A stretch of DNA of 64,000 nt from Guptibacillus hwajinpoensis (GCF_020524165.1 NZ_JAIVKU010000005.1:558001-622000), one strand, 5' to 3'. Shown: positions 51,754 to 60,285, numbered from the stretch's first letter. A program made the numbers and translations. The notes: generated from the sequence alone by a model not told the origin.

Positions 51754-51788
51754 GAACGTTATTGTAAAAACCTCCCACCGTTTTAATT

Positions 51789-51808
51789 AGTTCAATATTA
51801 ATTGAACT
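51789..51808. promoter_or_regulatory. Palindromic operator between hydrolase and ArsR-type regulator
   Basis: AGTTCAAT-ATTA-ATTGAACT, a perfect 8+8 bp inverted repeat, lies in the intergenic region between two divergent genes. It is likely the binding site of the ArsR-type regulator. Confidence 0.55.
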
Positions 51809-51910
51809 GATTTTATCGGTCAATGGGTTAATTAAAAATTTTTCGATTATTATCATTTAGAACCGATTATGATAAGCTAATAAGAAAGTGAAATGATCGG
51901 AGGAACATCA

Positions 51911-52810
51911 ATGTCCTATAACGTTAGCGTGCTAGCCTCCCCAGTACATGAGCTATTAGTAAGCTTTTCTTTATATAAAAGACAAACGCTTATGAAATAT
52001 TTAGCTCTTGGTTCTAATTGGCCAGGCGAAGTGGAAGAATCGCTATCCCCTGAATTGAAAGAAGCGATTGCTTCAAAAGAGAACCTGTTCTTTGAAGATT
52101 TACTCGTGCTGTTCATTGAACCATCTCCTTATAAACATGAAATTGAATCTTTTTTTGAATGGTTAGTACAGATGTCAGCTGGGGAATTGTTTGAGCGGCT
52201 CGCCTCTTCGCTCGACAATCAAATGACGTTGCCTACAAATTTATTAGAGCAGCGAGATCGGTCGCTTAAGCTGTTAAAGGAATGGAACAAGGAATATTTT
52301 CAGTTTCATCGGGAGGGAGTTTTGGAGCGATTAACGGCTGATGCAGAGAGTAAACGAAAGATGCTGGAAGAAGAAGCAGGAGAAAAAGTGGTTTTGCAAG
52401 CTAGCCGTTTTATCGTTGAGTCAGAAACAGTTCAGAACGTCTGCTTGATCCCCTCTCTGCACATTCAACCGATGGCATTGATCGATCACTTAAAAGATAC
52501 CCTTTATATTACTTATTCTGTGAAGGATTCTAATAATAAGCGGAATGAACTTCTTCGTTTTGCGAAAGCTCTTGGTGATGAAAAGAGATTAAGGATCCTG
52601 GAATATTTGTCTCACGAGTCCCATACTTTCACTGACATTGTTTCTGAAATTGAGATGGCAAAAGGTAATATTCACCATCACCTTTCCATTTTAAGAGGGG
52701 CTGGATTAGTAAATATTCATATTCGAGATGAGCGAAATACGTTTTATTATAGTGCGAATAAAGAGATTGCGGAAGTGTTTACAGAAATGGTAGAACCGTT
52801 TTTTAAATAG
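51911..52810 (+). CDS. ArsR-type winged-helix regulator with large N-terminal domain
   Basis: 299 aa from the ATG at 51911, after GGAGGAACATCA; the frame opens six codons earlier. The C-terminal 90 residues are the DNA-binding domain: LGDEKRLRILEYLSHESHTF TDIVSEIEMAKGNIHHHLSI LRGAGLV (quoted in parts). The N-terminal 200 residues resemble DUF5937-like ligand-binding regions of ArsR-fused regulators. It probably represses the divergent hydrolase gene and itself. The ligand is unknown. Confidence 0.8.
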   Translation: MSYNVSVLASPVHELLVSFSLYKRQTLMKYLALGSNWPGEVEESLSPELKEAIASKENLFFEDLLVLFIEPSPYKHEIESFFEWLVQMSAGELFERLASSLDNQMTLPTNLLEQRDRSLKLLKEWNKEYFQFHREGVLERLTADAESKRKMLEEEAGEKVVLQASRFIVESETVQNVCLIPSLHIQPMALIDHLKDTLYITYSVKDSNNKRNELLRFAKALGDEKRLRILEYLSHESHTFTDIVSEIEMAKGNIHHHLSILRGAGLVNIHIRDERNTFYYSANKEIAEVFTEMVEPFFK

Positions 52811-52826
52811 TGCCTGTCACCACCCG
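52809..52826 (+). repeat. REP-like element, copy 1
   Basis: AGTGCCTGTCACCACCCG overlapping the regulator's stop codon. It shares the core GTGCCTGTCACCACCCG with copies at 56179 and 60158, all on the plus strand. GGTG/CACC can form a small hairpin. Confidence 0.65.
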
Positions 52827-53561
52827 AATATTGTTATTTGATGTCGAACGGTATGCCAAGCTTTATAAGGTACCCGATCGCGTACTCTTCGTATCAAACC
52901 CTAACGTCAAACTCTGACCCGCTCTCCCCAACCCCCTATCACTTTCCTCATCCTTCTCTTTCTTCGTCTTTATCTTCCCTTGAGCTCAAGTGCTTTAGTG
53001 CCCTTCAACCACTGAAGGCACTAGATCTGATAGGAAACATTGGGCAGAGAAAGACTACCTTTACAGCGCTGACAAAAGACATCAGCGCTGTAAATGTAGC
53101 CGTCCTTTTTTACTGAAGTATACTGAGACCTTCTGAGGTTTCCACCGTATCACCCGATTTGAACGCTTGAATTTCTTCAACAGCACGCTTTCTACACATT
53201 AAACCAGTCCAATGTGCGCCATCTGCGCGCTGCTACCCGTACCGTAGTACGCCTGGTTACCTAACCGAACCGTTAACGGCCGTTCTCGCCATAGCTTCTC
53301 ACCACAGAAACCGGGAACTGTGTCTCTTTGAGAACGCTGAATTTTCTGCATCGGCTCCAGCTTACCTGACAAGTTTTGTTTTCAAACGTGTGGTAGGCAT
53401 TCCACGTTCTGATCAGCGGCGCACTTGAAGAAACCTCACCATCTCCGAATTTAAAAAGAGAATGGGAAGCCGCTGTTCGATATGAAGTTAGATCGTTCCT
53501 TATGTAATTCATGCATAGAGAGAGGTCACAAAAGTGAACCTTCTCTCCTTTTTCACAGAAA
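52827..53561. other. Gene-poor stretch
   Basis: No convincing gene. ORFs here lack ribosome sites or recognisable motifs. It holds the stem AGTGCCCTTCA/TGAAGGCACT near 53000, the terminator at 53053, and an imperfect inverted repeat near 53518-53550. Confidence 0.5.
53053..53115 (+). terminator. Strong hairpin with T-run
   Basis: TTTACAGCGCTG and CAGCGCTGTAAA form a perfect 12-bp stem within a 19-bp imperfect one, followed by TCCTTTTTTA. Confidence 0.75.
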
Positions 53562-53723
53562 TCACCCTGTTTTCTGATTCGAACTTCGAGTGTTTAAATG
53601 ATCTGGCAGCTGTAGAATTGTATCGTTCAGCGTATCGAGCTTCTGCTCAATGCGGTGCAGCAAGTAAAGCGTCACCACCACTGGAAAGCCAACATCGCTG
53701 ATCAGAGACATCCAGGACTCCAT
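53562..53723 (-). CDS. yvrJ: YvrJ-family protein
   Basis: 53 aa from an ATG at 53723 after GGGAGGGA. MSLISDVGFPVVVTLYLLHR followed by IEQKLDTLNDTILQLPDHL matches the YvrJ family (single helix plus amphipathic tail), which occurs with DUF2922 and DUF1659 genes as here. The conserved function is unknown. It is the last of the three-gene minus-strand run. Confidence 0.8.
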   Translation of the reverse strand: MESWMSLISDVGFPVVVTLYLLHRIEQKLDTLNDTILQLPDHLNTRSSNQKTG

Positions 53724-53757
53724 TCCTTCTCCCTCCCTGTTCGTTTAATGGACTTGC

Positions 53758-53788
53758 TAAAAAGGAAGGACATGTGCCCTTCCTCTTT
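53758..53788 (-). terminator. Terminator between DUF2922 and YvrJ genes
   Basis: AGGAAGG-N8-CCTTCCT followed by TTTTTAG on the minus strand. Confidence 0.7.
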
Positions 53789-53796
53789 TCTATCCA

Positions 53797-54015
53797 TTAA
53801 CCGATGATAATGTCGTTCTCATTGCGCTCAATGATACGAGCACCTTTTTTCGATACAAGATCGCCTCCGCTCGTTGTAAAACAGTTTTGCGCAAGAAGCG
53901 TATCCATCGCAGCTGCAATAGCAGCTGGATTCACAGGCTCGACTGGATCGCTCAATGTGATCGAGAACGGTTTATTGTCACGGGTGTTGAACTGTAGCTC
54001 GAGTGTTTTCGCCAT
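53797..54015 (-). CDS. DUF2922 protein
   Basis: 72 aa. LELQFNTRDNKPFSITLSDP near residue 5 and AIAAAMDTLLAQNCFTTSGG later match DUF2922 proteins of Bacilli. Small and soluble, function unknown. It comes directly downstream of the DUF1659 gene (37 bp) and before yvrJ, the usual order of this trio. Confidence 0.8.
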   Translation of the reverse strand: MAKTLELQFNTRDNKPFSITLSDPVEPVNPAAIAAAMDTLLAQNCFTTSGGDLVSKKGARIIERNENDIIIG

Positions 54016-54052
54016 GTCAGATCTCCTCCTTTCTTAAAAATTGGCTGCCTTG

Positions 54053-54271
54053 TTACGCTTGAAGATCCGATGAGTCATTGCGCTCCACTGCAAACAAATT
54101 GTGTTGCTGAAGTGGTGCTAGCGCTAGTGCAACTGCAAAAAGCGCATCAGGCGTAGCGGATGTTTTCACGTTATTGAAGTTCTTGCTGCGGAAAATCGAT
54201 TTACCGTTTTCATCCACGCCTACTTCAAGTACCATGCGAAGTTGCGTATCCATAAGGGATGAGGTTGCCAT
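54053..54271 (-). CDS. DUF1659 protein
   Basis: 72 aa. The ribosome site AAAGGAGGTGATC is a near-perfect complement of the 16S tail, and the ATG at 54271 follows it (the frame opens three codons earlier). DTQLRMVLEVGVDENGKSIF ... TPDALFAVALALAPLQQHNL is the DUF1659 pattern. Probably highly translated. Function unknown. Confidence 0.8.
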   Translation of the reverse strand: MATSSLMDTQLRMVLEVGVDENGKSIFRSKNFNNVKTSATPDALFAVALALAPLQQHNLFAVERNDSSDLQA

Positions 54272-54354
54272 GTTGATCACCTCCTTTCACCCTATATATC
54301 GTTTGAAAAGTAGAAAAAGGGGCATTGCGGATAAAATAAATTTTTTAGAACGAG

Positions 54355-54383
54355 AAAAAGCCGGTCCCACCATGGGACCGGCT
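54355..54383 (-). terminator. Terminator
   Basis: AGCCGGTCCC and GGGACCGGCT stem; TTTTTC tail on the minus strand. Confidence 0.75.
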
Positions 54384-54408
54384 ACTTTGAAGGTTGAGTA
54401 TCAAAAAA

Positions 54409-54436
54409 GAAGGACTGCATCAGGATGCAGCCCTTC
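54409..54436 (-). terminator. Terminator after the YvgN-like gene
   Basis: GAAGGACTGCATC/GATGCAGCCCTTC stem with a TTTTTTG tail on the minus strand. Confidence 0.85.
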
Positions 54437-54446
54437 TTCACAGATA

Positions 54447-55286
54447 TTACATTTTAAAATCAAATTCATCAGGGTGTGGGCCACTACGAGCATTGTCGTT
54501 CAACGCATCAAGTTGCTTCATTTCCTCTGAAGTGAGTTCAAAGTCAAAGAGGTCGATATTCGCTTCAATGCGCTTCTCATTCATTGATTTCGGAATCGTA
54601 ATGACGTTATGCTGCAGATCCCAACGAAGGATAACCTGCGCTACTGACTTATTATGCTTTTCCGCAATACCAGCGATTGTTTCATTATTTAACAATTCAC
54701 CAGCCATAAGTGGTGACCATGCTTCCACTTGAATGTTGTGCTCTTCGCAATATGTTCTTACTTCTTCCTGTGTTAAACGTGGGTGGAATTCGATTTGGTT
54801 AATCACAGGTGTAATCTCAAAGTTTTTGCGAAGATCTTCAAGGTGATTGACCTGGAAGTTACTTACCCCAATGGAACGTACGCGTTTTTCTTTATAAAGT
54901 GTTTCAAGTGCTTTCCACGGCTCCTGGTACTTGTTATCACCAGGCCAGTGAATCAAGTAAAGATCGAGGTATTCAAGACCTAGCTTAGATAGGCTTGTTT
55001 CATACGCTTCAATCGTTTCATCGTAAGATAGGCCGTCATTCCATACTTTTGAAGTAATGAAAAGCTCTTCTCTTGTAACAAGCCCCTCTTTAATGGCTTC
55101 ATTCACTCCTTGACCGACACTCTCCTCGTTACCGTAGATTGCTGCTGTATCAATGCTGCGGTAGCCTTTCTTAATTGCTGTTTTCACAGCTTCAACCAAC
55201 TCTTGACCTTGCTCGACTCGAAATACGCCATAACCTAGTTCAGGCATTTCGATGTTATTGTTTAGTGTTTTTGTTTGAACAGTCAT
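54447..55286 (-). CDS. Aldo/keto reductase, YvgN-like glyoxal reductase
   Basis: 279 aa. The catalytic tetrad is visible: Asp and Tyr in SIDTAAIYGNEE, Lys in FITSKVWN, His in LYLIHWPGD. The YvgN-like N-terminus VQTKTLNNNIEMPELGYGVF and the cofactor motif TIPKSMNEKRIEAN follow. YvgN reduces glyoxal and methylglyoxal with NADPH. A second, shorter-type AKR lies at 13478. Confidence 0.9.
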   Translation of the reverse strand: MTVQTKTLNNNIEMPELGYGVFRVEQGQELVEAVKTAIKKGYRSIDTAAIYGNEESVGQGVNEAIKEGLVTREELFITSKVWNDGLSYDETIEAYETSLSKLGLEYLDLYLIHWPGDNKYQEPWKALETLYKEKRVRSIGVSNFQVNHLEDLRKNFEITPVINQIEFHPRLTQEEVRTYCEEHNIQVEAWSPLMAGELLNNETIAGIAEKHNKSVAQVILRWDLQHNVITIPKSMNEKRIEANIDLFDFELTSEEMKQLDALNDNARSGPHPDEFDFKM

Positions 55287-55361
55287 TATGAATAGCTCCT
55301 TTCAATAATCCTTTATTGGTTTTCCCGAAAATCTAATTTTAAACCTTCTCCTGGTGTTGTG

Positions 55362-55913
55362 TTATTTTCCAAACACTTCTCGATAATGATCGTGAAGTTT
55401 TGTTTTATAGTGCGCCATATTGGTTTCCTTCATCACATTATGAATGGAGTATGTCGGTAGTGGGCGCATACCGATGTATTGATTCATCTTGTGAAGGTGA
55501 TCGATGGCTTGATCAAGATCTCGTCCTTCAAAGAAACTCGTTTCATTTCCAAACGCTGCTTCAGGTGCGTTCCATGTTAGAGAGAACATGTATTTCTTGT
55601 TAGTAAACATGCCGCCCTGACCATAGCGATCGGAGCCGATGAAGAAAATCTTGTCCATGTAAACACGATCAATGTATTTCTTGAAGTTACCTGGAATGCT
55701 AAACCAGTAAATCGGTGTTTGCATAATGATCACATCAGCCCACTGCCACTTCTCAATTTCTTGATCGACATCATACTCTTCATCAACGATCGTTGTTTTC
55801 ACTTCATAGTCTGAGGAGAGAACCTCGTTCCATTCATTAAAAATTGTTTGGTTTAACTCACCTTTAGACTTCGGAAAATACTCGTGTCCATTAATCAATA
55901 AAATGTTCTTCAT
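55362..55913 (-). CDS. NAD(P)H-dependent flavin oxidoreductase (MdaB-like)
   Basis: 183 aa. ILLINGHEYFPKSKGELN near the N-terminus and IIMQTPIYWFSIPGNFKKYI place it in the flavodoxin-like quinone reductase group (MdaB/KefF). GSDRYGQGGMFTNKKYMFSL is the typical middle. It reduces quinones by two electrons, protecting against oxidative stress. Single gene with its own upstream region. Confidence 0.85.
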   Translation of the reverse strand: MKNILLINGHEYFPKSKGELNQTIFNEWNEVLSSDYEVKTTIVDEEYDVDQEIEKWQWADVIIMQTPIYWFSIPGNFKKYIDRVYMDKIFFIGSDRYGQGGMFTNKKYMFSLTWNAPEAAFGNETSFFEGRDLDQAIDHLHKMNQYIGMRPLPTYSIHNVMKETNMAHYKTKLHDHYREVFGK

Positions 55914-56178
55914 ATGCGGTCACACCTTTCTAGCTGTTTTGTACTTTCACAGTATAGATCCAGTGCAATCGAATATGAAAGCGATAAAATTATTACTTGG
56001 CGGTGCGTATGGAACTTTTCAGTGCGTGTCTATCCTCATGCATAAAATACAAAAATAAACATTTTTATAGTTCTTAAGTATTAATTAATGTACCTTATGT
56101 TGTTTCTAAAGTGTATTAATTATAAACAAAAGATAAGCACAAAGACCTAATTCAATTTGCGCTATCGTGGTCTATCGT

Positions 56179-56208
56179 GGTGCCTGTCACCACCCGTTAT
56201 TTGTCACA
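56179..56208 (+). repeat. REP-like element, copy 2
   Basis: GGTGCCTGTCACCACCCG followed by TTATTTGTCACA, nearly identical to copy 3 at 60158 (one mismatch in 30). It lies 5' of the LacI-controlled module. Confidence 0.75.
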
Positions 56209-56266
56209 ATATATAGAATAAAGTAAAAAACAAAAATAAAACTTTAAACTATTCTGAATTTACCGG

Positions 56267-56295
56267 TTGAAAAAACAGCGCTTACATTCTATAAT
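56267..56295 (+). promoter_or_regulatory. SigmaA promoter of the catabolic module
   Basis: The -35 TTGAAA (56267-56272) and -10 TATAAT (56290-56295) are separated by exactly 17 bp. The first LacI-type operator starts two bases after the -10. Confidence 0.75.
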
Positions 56296-56297
56296 AG

Positions 56298-56319
56298 TTT
56301 TTGCATACGTATTCAAATT
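56298..56319. promoter_or_regulatory. LacI-type operator O1
   Basis: TTTTTGCATAC-GTATTCAAATT differs at few positions from the perfect operator at 56402. It covers the expected transcription start. Confidence 0.7.
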
Positions 56320-56401
56320 TATTTTCTCAAGTCATGTAAATAAATTTTTCCATATTTATAGAAAATTAATTTACAAGTCTAAGAGACTTTTATTTTTCGT
56401 C

Positions 56402-56425
56402 ATTTTTGCATACGTATGCAAAAAT
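56402..56425. promoter_or_regulatory. LacI-type operator O2
   Basis: A perfect 24-bp palindrome with half-site ATTTTTGCATAC. It lies 32 bp before the dehydrogenase start. Centre-to-centre distance from O1 is 105 bp, ten helical turns, which would allow DNA looping. Confidence 0.8.
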
Positions 56426-56456
56426 AGATTCAACTACTTGAAATGGAGTGAGATAA

Positions 56457-57740
56457 TTGGCTATTTTTCTTAAAGAAGGTAGAAATCCTCAAGACGTACA
56501 AGAAGCGGATACAAAAGTAAGAGAATCCGTTAGTAAAGTAATTGCTGATATTGAGGCCAAAGGTGATGAAGAAGTTCGAAACTTATCTGAGAAATTCGAT
56601 AAGTGGTCCCCTAAGCGTTTTAGACTTTCTGATGAAAAAATTAACGAAATTGTAAACTCTGTTCCAGAACAAGTTGTTAATGATATTAAATTTGCACAAG
56701 AACAAATAAAAAACTTCGCTGAACACCAAAAAGATTCCCTTCGTAATGTTGAAGTTCAAACTCAACCTGGCGTGTTTCTTGGACATAAAAACATTCCGGT
56801 TAACAGTGTTGGCTGCTATATCCCAGGTGGTCGATATCCAATGGTTGCTTCCTCCCATATGAGCATTTTAACGGCTAAAGTTGCAGGAGTGAAACGCGTA
56901 ATTGCTTGTACCCCACCGATTAAAGGAGAGATTCCTGCGGCTACAGTAACTGCTATGCATCTAGCTGGAGCAGACGAAATATATATTTTAGGCGGTATTC
57001 AAGCAATGGGGGGTATGGCAATTGGAACAGAAACAATTGAACCGGTAGATATGCTTGTCGGACCTGGTAATGCTTTTGTCGCAGAAGCGAAGCGACAACT
57101 ATTCGGCCGTGTTGGCATCGATCTTTTTGCAGGACCGACAGAAGTTCTTGTTATTGCGGATGAATCATCGGATGCAGAAATTGTTGCAACAGATCTTCTC
57201 GGCCAAGCAGAACATGGTCCAAATTCTCCTGCAGCACTGATTACCACCTCAAGGAAATTAGCAAATGAAACAGAAAAGGAAATTGAACGTCAACTACAGG
57301 TTCTTCCAACAGCGGATGTGGCTGGGGCAGCATGGAAAGATTATGGATCAATCTTACTTGTTGATACTTTAGAAGAAGCAGTAGTAGAAGCGGATAAATT
57401 AGCTTACGAGCATGTAGAAGTACTAACAGAGGATCCGGAATACTTCCTTGATAACATGACAAACTATGGCGCGTTGTTCCTTGGTCCAGAGACAAACGTT
57501 GCATATGGAGACAAAGTGATCGGTACCAACCATACTCTACCAACGAAACAAGCAGCACGTTATACAGGTGGGTTGTGGGTTGGAAAATTCCTTAAAACAT
57601 GTACTTATCAAAGAGTCACTCCTGAAGCAAGTGCTCAAATTGGAGAATATGCTTCACGTCTTTGTGATCTTGAAGGATTTAAAGGTCACAAAGCTCAGGC
57701 GGATCTACGGGTAAAACGCTACGGTAATAAACAGCAATAA
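56457..57740 (+). CDS. Histidinol-dehydrogenase-family enzyme (HpsN-like)
   Basis: 427 aa from a TTG after GGAGTGA. The HisD fold is shown by [12 protein letters not shown] near residue 250 (metal-ligand His), [13 protein letters not shown] near 317 and [14 protein letters not shown]. Lacking any his neighbours and paired with a LacI regulator and GntP permease, it is probably a catabolic NAD-dependent alcohol dehydrogenase. The nearest characterised relative in such settings is HpsN, which oxidises 2,3-dihydroxypropane-1-sulfonate to sulfolactate; this substrate is a guess. It is the first gene of the operon. Confidence 0.75.
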   Translation: MAIFLKEGRNPQDVQEADTKVRESVSKVIADIEAKGDEEVRNLSEKFDKWSPKRFRLSDEKINEIVNSVPEQVVNDIKFAQEQIKNFAEHQKDSLRNVEVQTQPGVFLGHKNIPVNSVGCYIPGGRYPMVASSHMSILTAKVAGVKRVIACTPPIKGEIPAATVTAMHLAGADEIYILGGIQAMGGMAIGTETIEPVDMLVGPGNAFVAEAKRQLFGRVGIDLFAGPTEVLVIADESSDAEIVATDLLGQAEHGPNSPAALITTSRKLANETEKEIERQLQVLPTADVAGAAWKDYGSILLVDTLEEAVVEADKLAYEHVEVLTEDPEYFLDNMTNYGALFLGPETNVAYGDKVIGTNHTLPTKQAARYTGGLWVGKFLKTCTYQRVTPEASAQIGEYASRLCDLEGFKGHKAQADLRVKRYGNKQQ

Positions 57741-57793
57741 AGAATAATATTTGATATAATTTCCCTGTCGCTATACAGGCAGGAGGATGTCAA

Positions 57794-58810
57794 ATGAAAA
57801 ACAAAAAGGTAACAGCTATGGACGTCGCTCGATTAGCTGGGGTATCACAATCGAGCGTATCCAGAGCTTTCAGTAAGAATACTAGTATTTCTTCTAAAAA
57901 GAAGCAGTTAATATTAGAAACAGCTGAAAAATTAGGCTATCAGCCTAATGCCATAGCTAGAGGCCTCATTACAAACCAATCTCGTATAATTGGAATCGTT
58001 ATGAGAGATATTGAAAATCCTTTCTATCCTGAGATTTTAAAATTATTTCATGAAATGTTAGCTAGCAAGGGTTATCAAGTAATGTTTATTCATTCACGAA
58101 ATGATGAAATTCAGGAAAATGAAGTTCAGCACTTAATCGAATACAGTGTAGAAGGTATCATCATTACTGATGCTCTATTAACCTCAAAGGCCGTGGAAAA
58201 ATTCAGTCGTAATGGGATTTCTGTCGTGCTTTTCAACCGTTATGCAACTCATACAAAAAGCAATGCAGTCGTTTGTGATAATTTTGTTGCTGGTAAGGAA
58301 ATTGGCCAATATTTATTAAAGAAAGGACACAAACACCTGGCTTTTATATCTGGACACGAAAATACTTCTACGAGTATTGACCGTCAACTTGGTTTTGCTG
58401 AGTCATTGAAAGAATCTGGAATTGACTCTTTTTTAATTGAAAACGGTAAGTATACTTATGAAGGCGGGTTTAACGCTGCAAAGAATCTACTCGCTCAAAA
58501 GAAGAGGATCGATGCTATATTTGTCGCGAATGATATTTCAGCTTTTGGGGCGATGGATTATTTAAAAAAGCAAAGCATTAGCATTCCAGAGGAGATCTCA
58601 GTCATTGGATTTGATAATGTAAAAATGGCAAATTGGCCCTCCTACTCTTTAACAACCTGGCACCAACCTATAAACGAGATGGTAGAGGCTACAATCCAGT
58701 TTTTATTTAAACTTATCGATGGCTCGCTTGACCAGTCACAAATCAAAACTGTAGAAGGACATCTCGTGGAAAGAAATTCCGTCGCTACAAGGAAGAATGA
58801 AAAGTCATAA
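57794..58810 (+). CDS. LacI-family transcriptional regulator
   Basis: 338 aa after AGGAGGATG. VTAMDVARLAGVSQSSVSRA is the LacI helix-turn-helix, with IENPFYPEILKLFHEMLASK in the first ligand lobe and DIDAIFVANDISAFGAMDYL-like residues (DAIFVANDISAFG) later. It most likely binds O1 and O2 upstream of the operon and is released by the catabolic inducer. It lies 53 bp downstream of the dehydrogenase gene. Confidence 0.88.
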   Translation: MKNKKVTAMDVARLAGVSQSSVSRAFSKNTSISSKKKQLILETAEKLGYQPNAIARGLITNQSRIIGIVMRDIENPFYPEILKLFHEMLASKGYQVMFIHSRNDEIQENEVQHLIEYSVEGIIITDALLTSKAVEKFSRNGISVVLFNRYATHTKSNAVVCDNFVAGKEIGQYLLKKGHKHLAFISGHENTSTSIDRQLGFAESLKESGIDSFLIENGKYTYEGGFNAAKNLLAQKKRIDAIFVANDISAFGAMDYLKKQSISIPEEISVIGFDNVKMANWPSYSLTTWHQPINEMVEATIQFLFKLIDGSLDQSQIKTVEGHLVERNSVATRKNEKS

Positions 58811-58833
58811 GGTTTGTGATATAGGGTGAACAT

Positions 58834-60144
58834 ATGGTTAGTATGATTGGTTTACTTGGAGGTATCATCCTGCTTATTGTCTTAACCATGAAGGGGATGA
58901 ATTTACTCTTAGCAGCCCCCTTTTCGGCTTTTATTGTTGCAATTTTTAGTCAGATACCGATTTTTCCCCAGTTAGCTGAAGAAGGTGAAGCAAGTTTTCT
59001 AACAAATTATATGACTGGTTTTTCTGGATTTATCATGTCATGGTATTTAATGTTCCTTTTTGGGGCTATTTTTGGGAAACTTATGGAAGATAGCGGAGCA
59101 GCTGATAGTGTATCCAAATGGATCATTGATAAAATAGGAATGAAACAAGCTGCACTAGCTGTTGTACTTGCTTGTGCCGTCCTCACTTATGGCGGAGTTA
59201 GCTTATTCGTTGTAGCATTCTCCGTTTATCCAATGGCTCTTAGTCTATTTAAGGAGGCGAATTTACCACGAAGGTTTATACCTGCAGCCCTCGCTTTCGG
59301 TTCGACGACATTCACAATGACATCAGCTGGATCTCCCGAAATTCAGAACTGGATTCCAATTGAATATCTTGGTACATCCCCATATGCAGGTTGGGAAGTA
59401 AGTTTACTAGTCGCCATTTTCATGATGGTCTTCGGATATTGGTGGTTAAAGAAAATGCTTACTCGAGCCGTGAAAAATGGGGAGCAATTCGAAGCTCGAG
59501 ACAATGATCCTGCTCTAAAAAGAACTTCATTACCTAATCCTATCTTAAGTATGATCCCTCTTATTATTGTTCTGGTAATTTCATACATTTTTCATGACAT
59601 GCTTGCACAGTCCGCTCTCATTTTAGCTCTACTTGGAGGATGCATCGCCACATACATTTTAAGTAGAACTTATTTCCAAAATGTTTGGAAAGCGGTTTCA
59701 GAAGGTACGGTAGGTGCCCTTATAGCGATCGCGAATACTTCAGCTGTTGTTGGTTTTGGAGGCGTTGCTAAAGCTACTCCGGCTTTCGAAAGCGCTGTCC
59801 AATTTATGACAGATATTCCTGGTAGCCCCCTTATTGGAGGCGCGCTTGCAGTCTCTGTCATCGCTGGTTTAACGGGTTCAGCATCAGGCGGTCAATCAAT
59901 TGCATTGCCTCTCCTTGCTCCTCACTACTTAGACATAGGAGTTGTACCAGAGGAATTACACAGAGTTGTCGCTATTTCATCTGGATCAATCGATTCTCTT
60001 CCTCATGGGGGATACGTTGTAACCACAATTAGAGCGATTGCTGGAGAAGAGCATAAAGATGCCTATCCTGCCTTTGGAGCACTAACCGTTATTGTCCCGA
60101 TCTTGGGAGTTATTCTAGCAGTAATATTATTTTCAATCTTTTAG
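58834..60144 (+). CDS. GntP-family permease
   Basis: 436 aa, about twelve helices. SWYLMFLFGAIFGKLMEDSG near residue 70 and AISSGSIDSLPHGGYVVTTI near 390 are classic GntP motifs; other members import gluconate or hydroxy-acids by proton symport. It lies 23 bp after the LacI gene. It presumably takes up the substrate of the HisD-like enzyme. Confidence 0.85.
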   Translation: MVSMIGLLGGIILLIVLTMKGMNLLLAAPFSAFIVAIFSQIPIFPQLAEEGEASFLTNYMTGFSGFIMSWYLMFLFGAIFGKLMEDSGAADSVSKWIIDKIGMKQAALAVVLACAVLTYGGVSLFVVAFSVYPMALSLFKEANLPRRFIPAALAFGSTTFTMTSAGSPEIQNWIPIEYLGTSPYAGWEVSLLVAIFMMVFGYWWLKKMLTRAVKNGEQFEARDNDPALKRTSLPNPILSMIPLIIVLVISYIFHDMLAQSALILALLGGCIATYILSRTYFQNVWKAVSEGTVGALIAIANTSAVVGFGGVAKATPAFESAVQFMTDIPGSPLIGGALAVSVIAGLTGSASGGQSIALPLLAPHYLDIGVVPEELHRVVAISSGSIDSLPHGGYVVTTIRAIAGEEHKDAYPAFGALTVIVPILGVILAVILFSIF

Positions 60145-60157
60145 TATAGCTGGTAGC

Positions 60158-60187
60158 GGTGCCTGTCACCACCCGTTATGTGTCACA
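60158..60187 (+). repeat. REP-like element, copy 3
   Basis: GGTGCCTGTCACCACCCG followed by TTATGTGTCACA, 13 bp after the permease stop. Together with copy 2 it brackets the module in direct orientation. Confidence 0.75.
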
Positions 60188-60188
60188 A

Positions 60189-60232
60189 AACGTCGAAAGC
60201 GGAAGCGCGCATGCGCTTCCGCTTTCGACGTT
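60189..60232. terminator. Long perfect inverted repeat, terminator
   Basis: Arms of 20 bp (from AACGTCGAAAGCGGAAGCGC) flank a four-base loop. It serves convergent transcripts of the GntP and sulfatase genes. The stem is unusually long for a terminator. Confidence 0.7.
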
Positions 60233-60285
60233 TCTAAATGCTTCTTTCTGCTGTTCACACCGTTCTGACTATTCCCCTTCTCCCC

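Noticed and set aside
52838..53116. 92-aa plus-strand ORF
   Set aside because: Low-complexity Ser/Pro/Leu composition, no ribosome site, and it ends in the terminator hairpin.
53273..53512. 79-aa minus-strand ORF
   Set aside because: No ribosome site and no recognisable motif; possibly a remnant, but not supportable as a gene.
56267..56473. 68-aa plus-strand ORF
   Set aside because: It spans the promoter and both operators and would start at the -35 element; no ribosome site.
56457..57740. Calling the HisD-family gene a true hisD
   Set aside because: No other histidine genes nearby; a LacI regulator and GntP permease point to catabolism.
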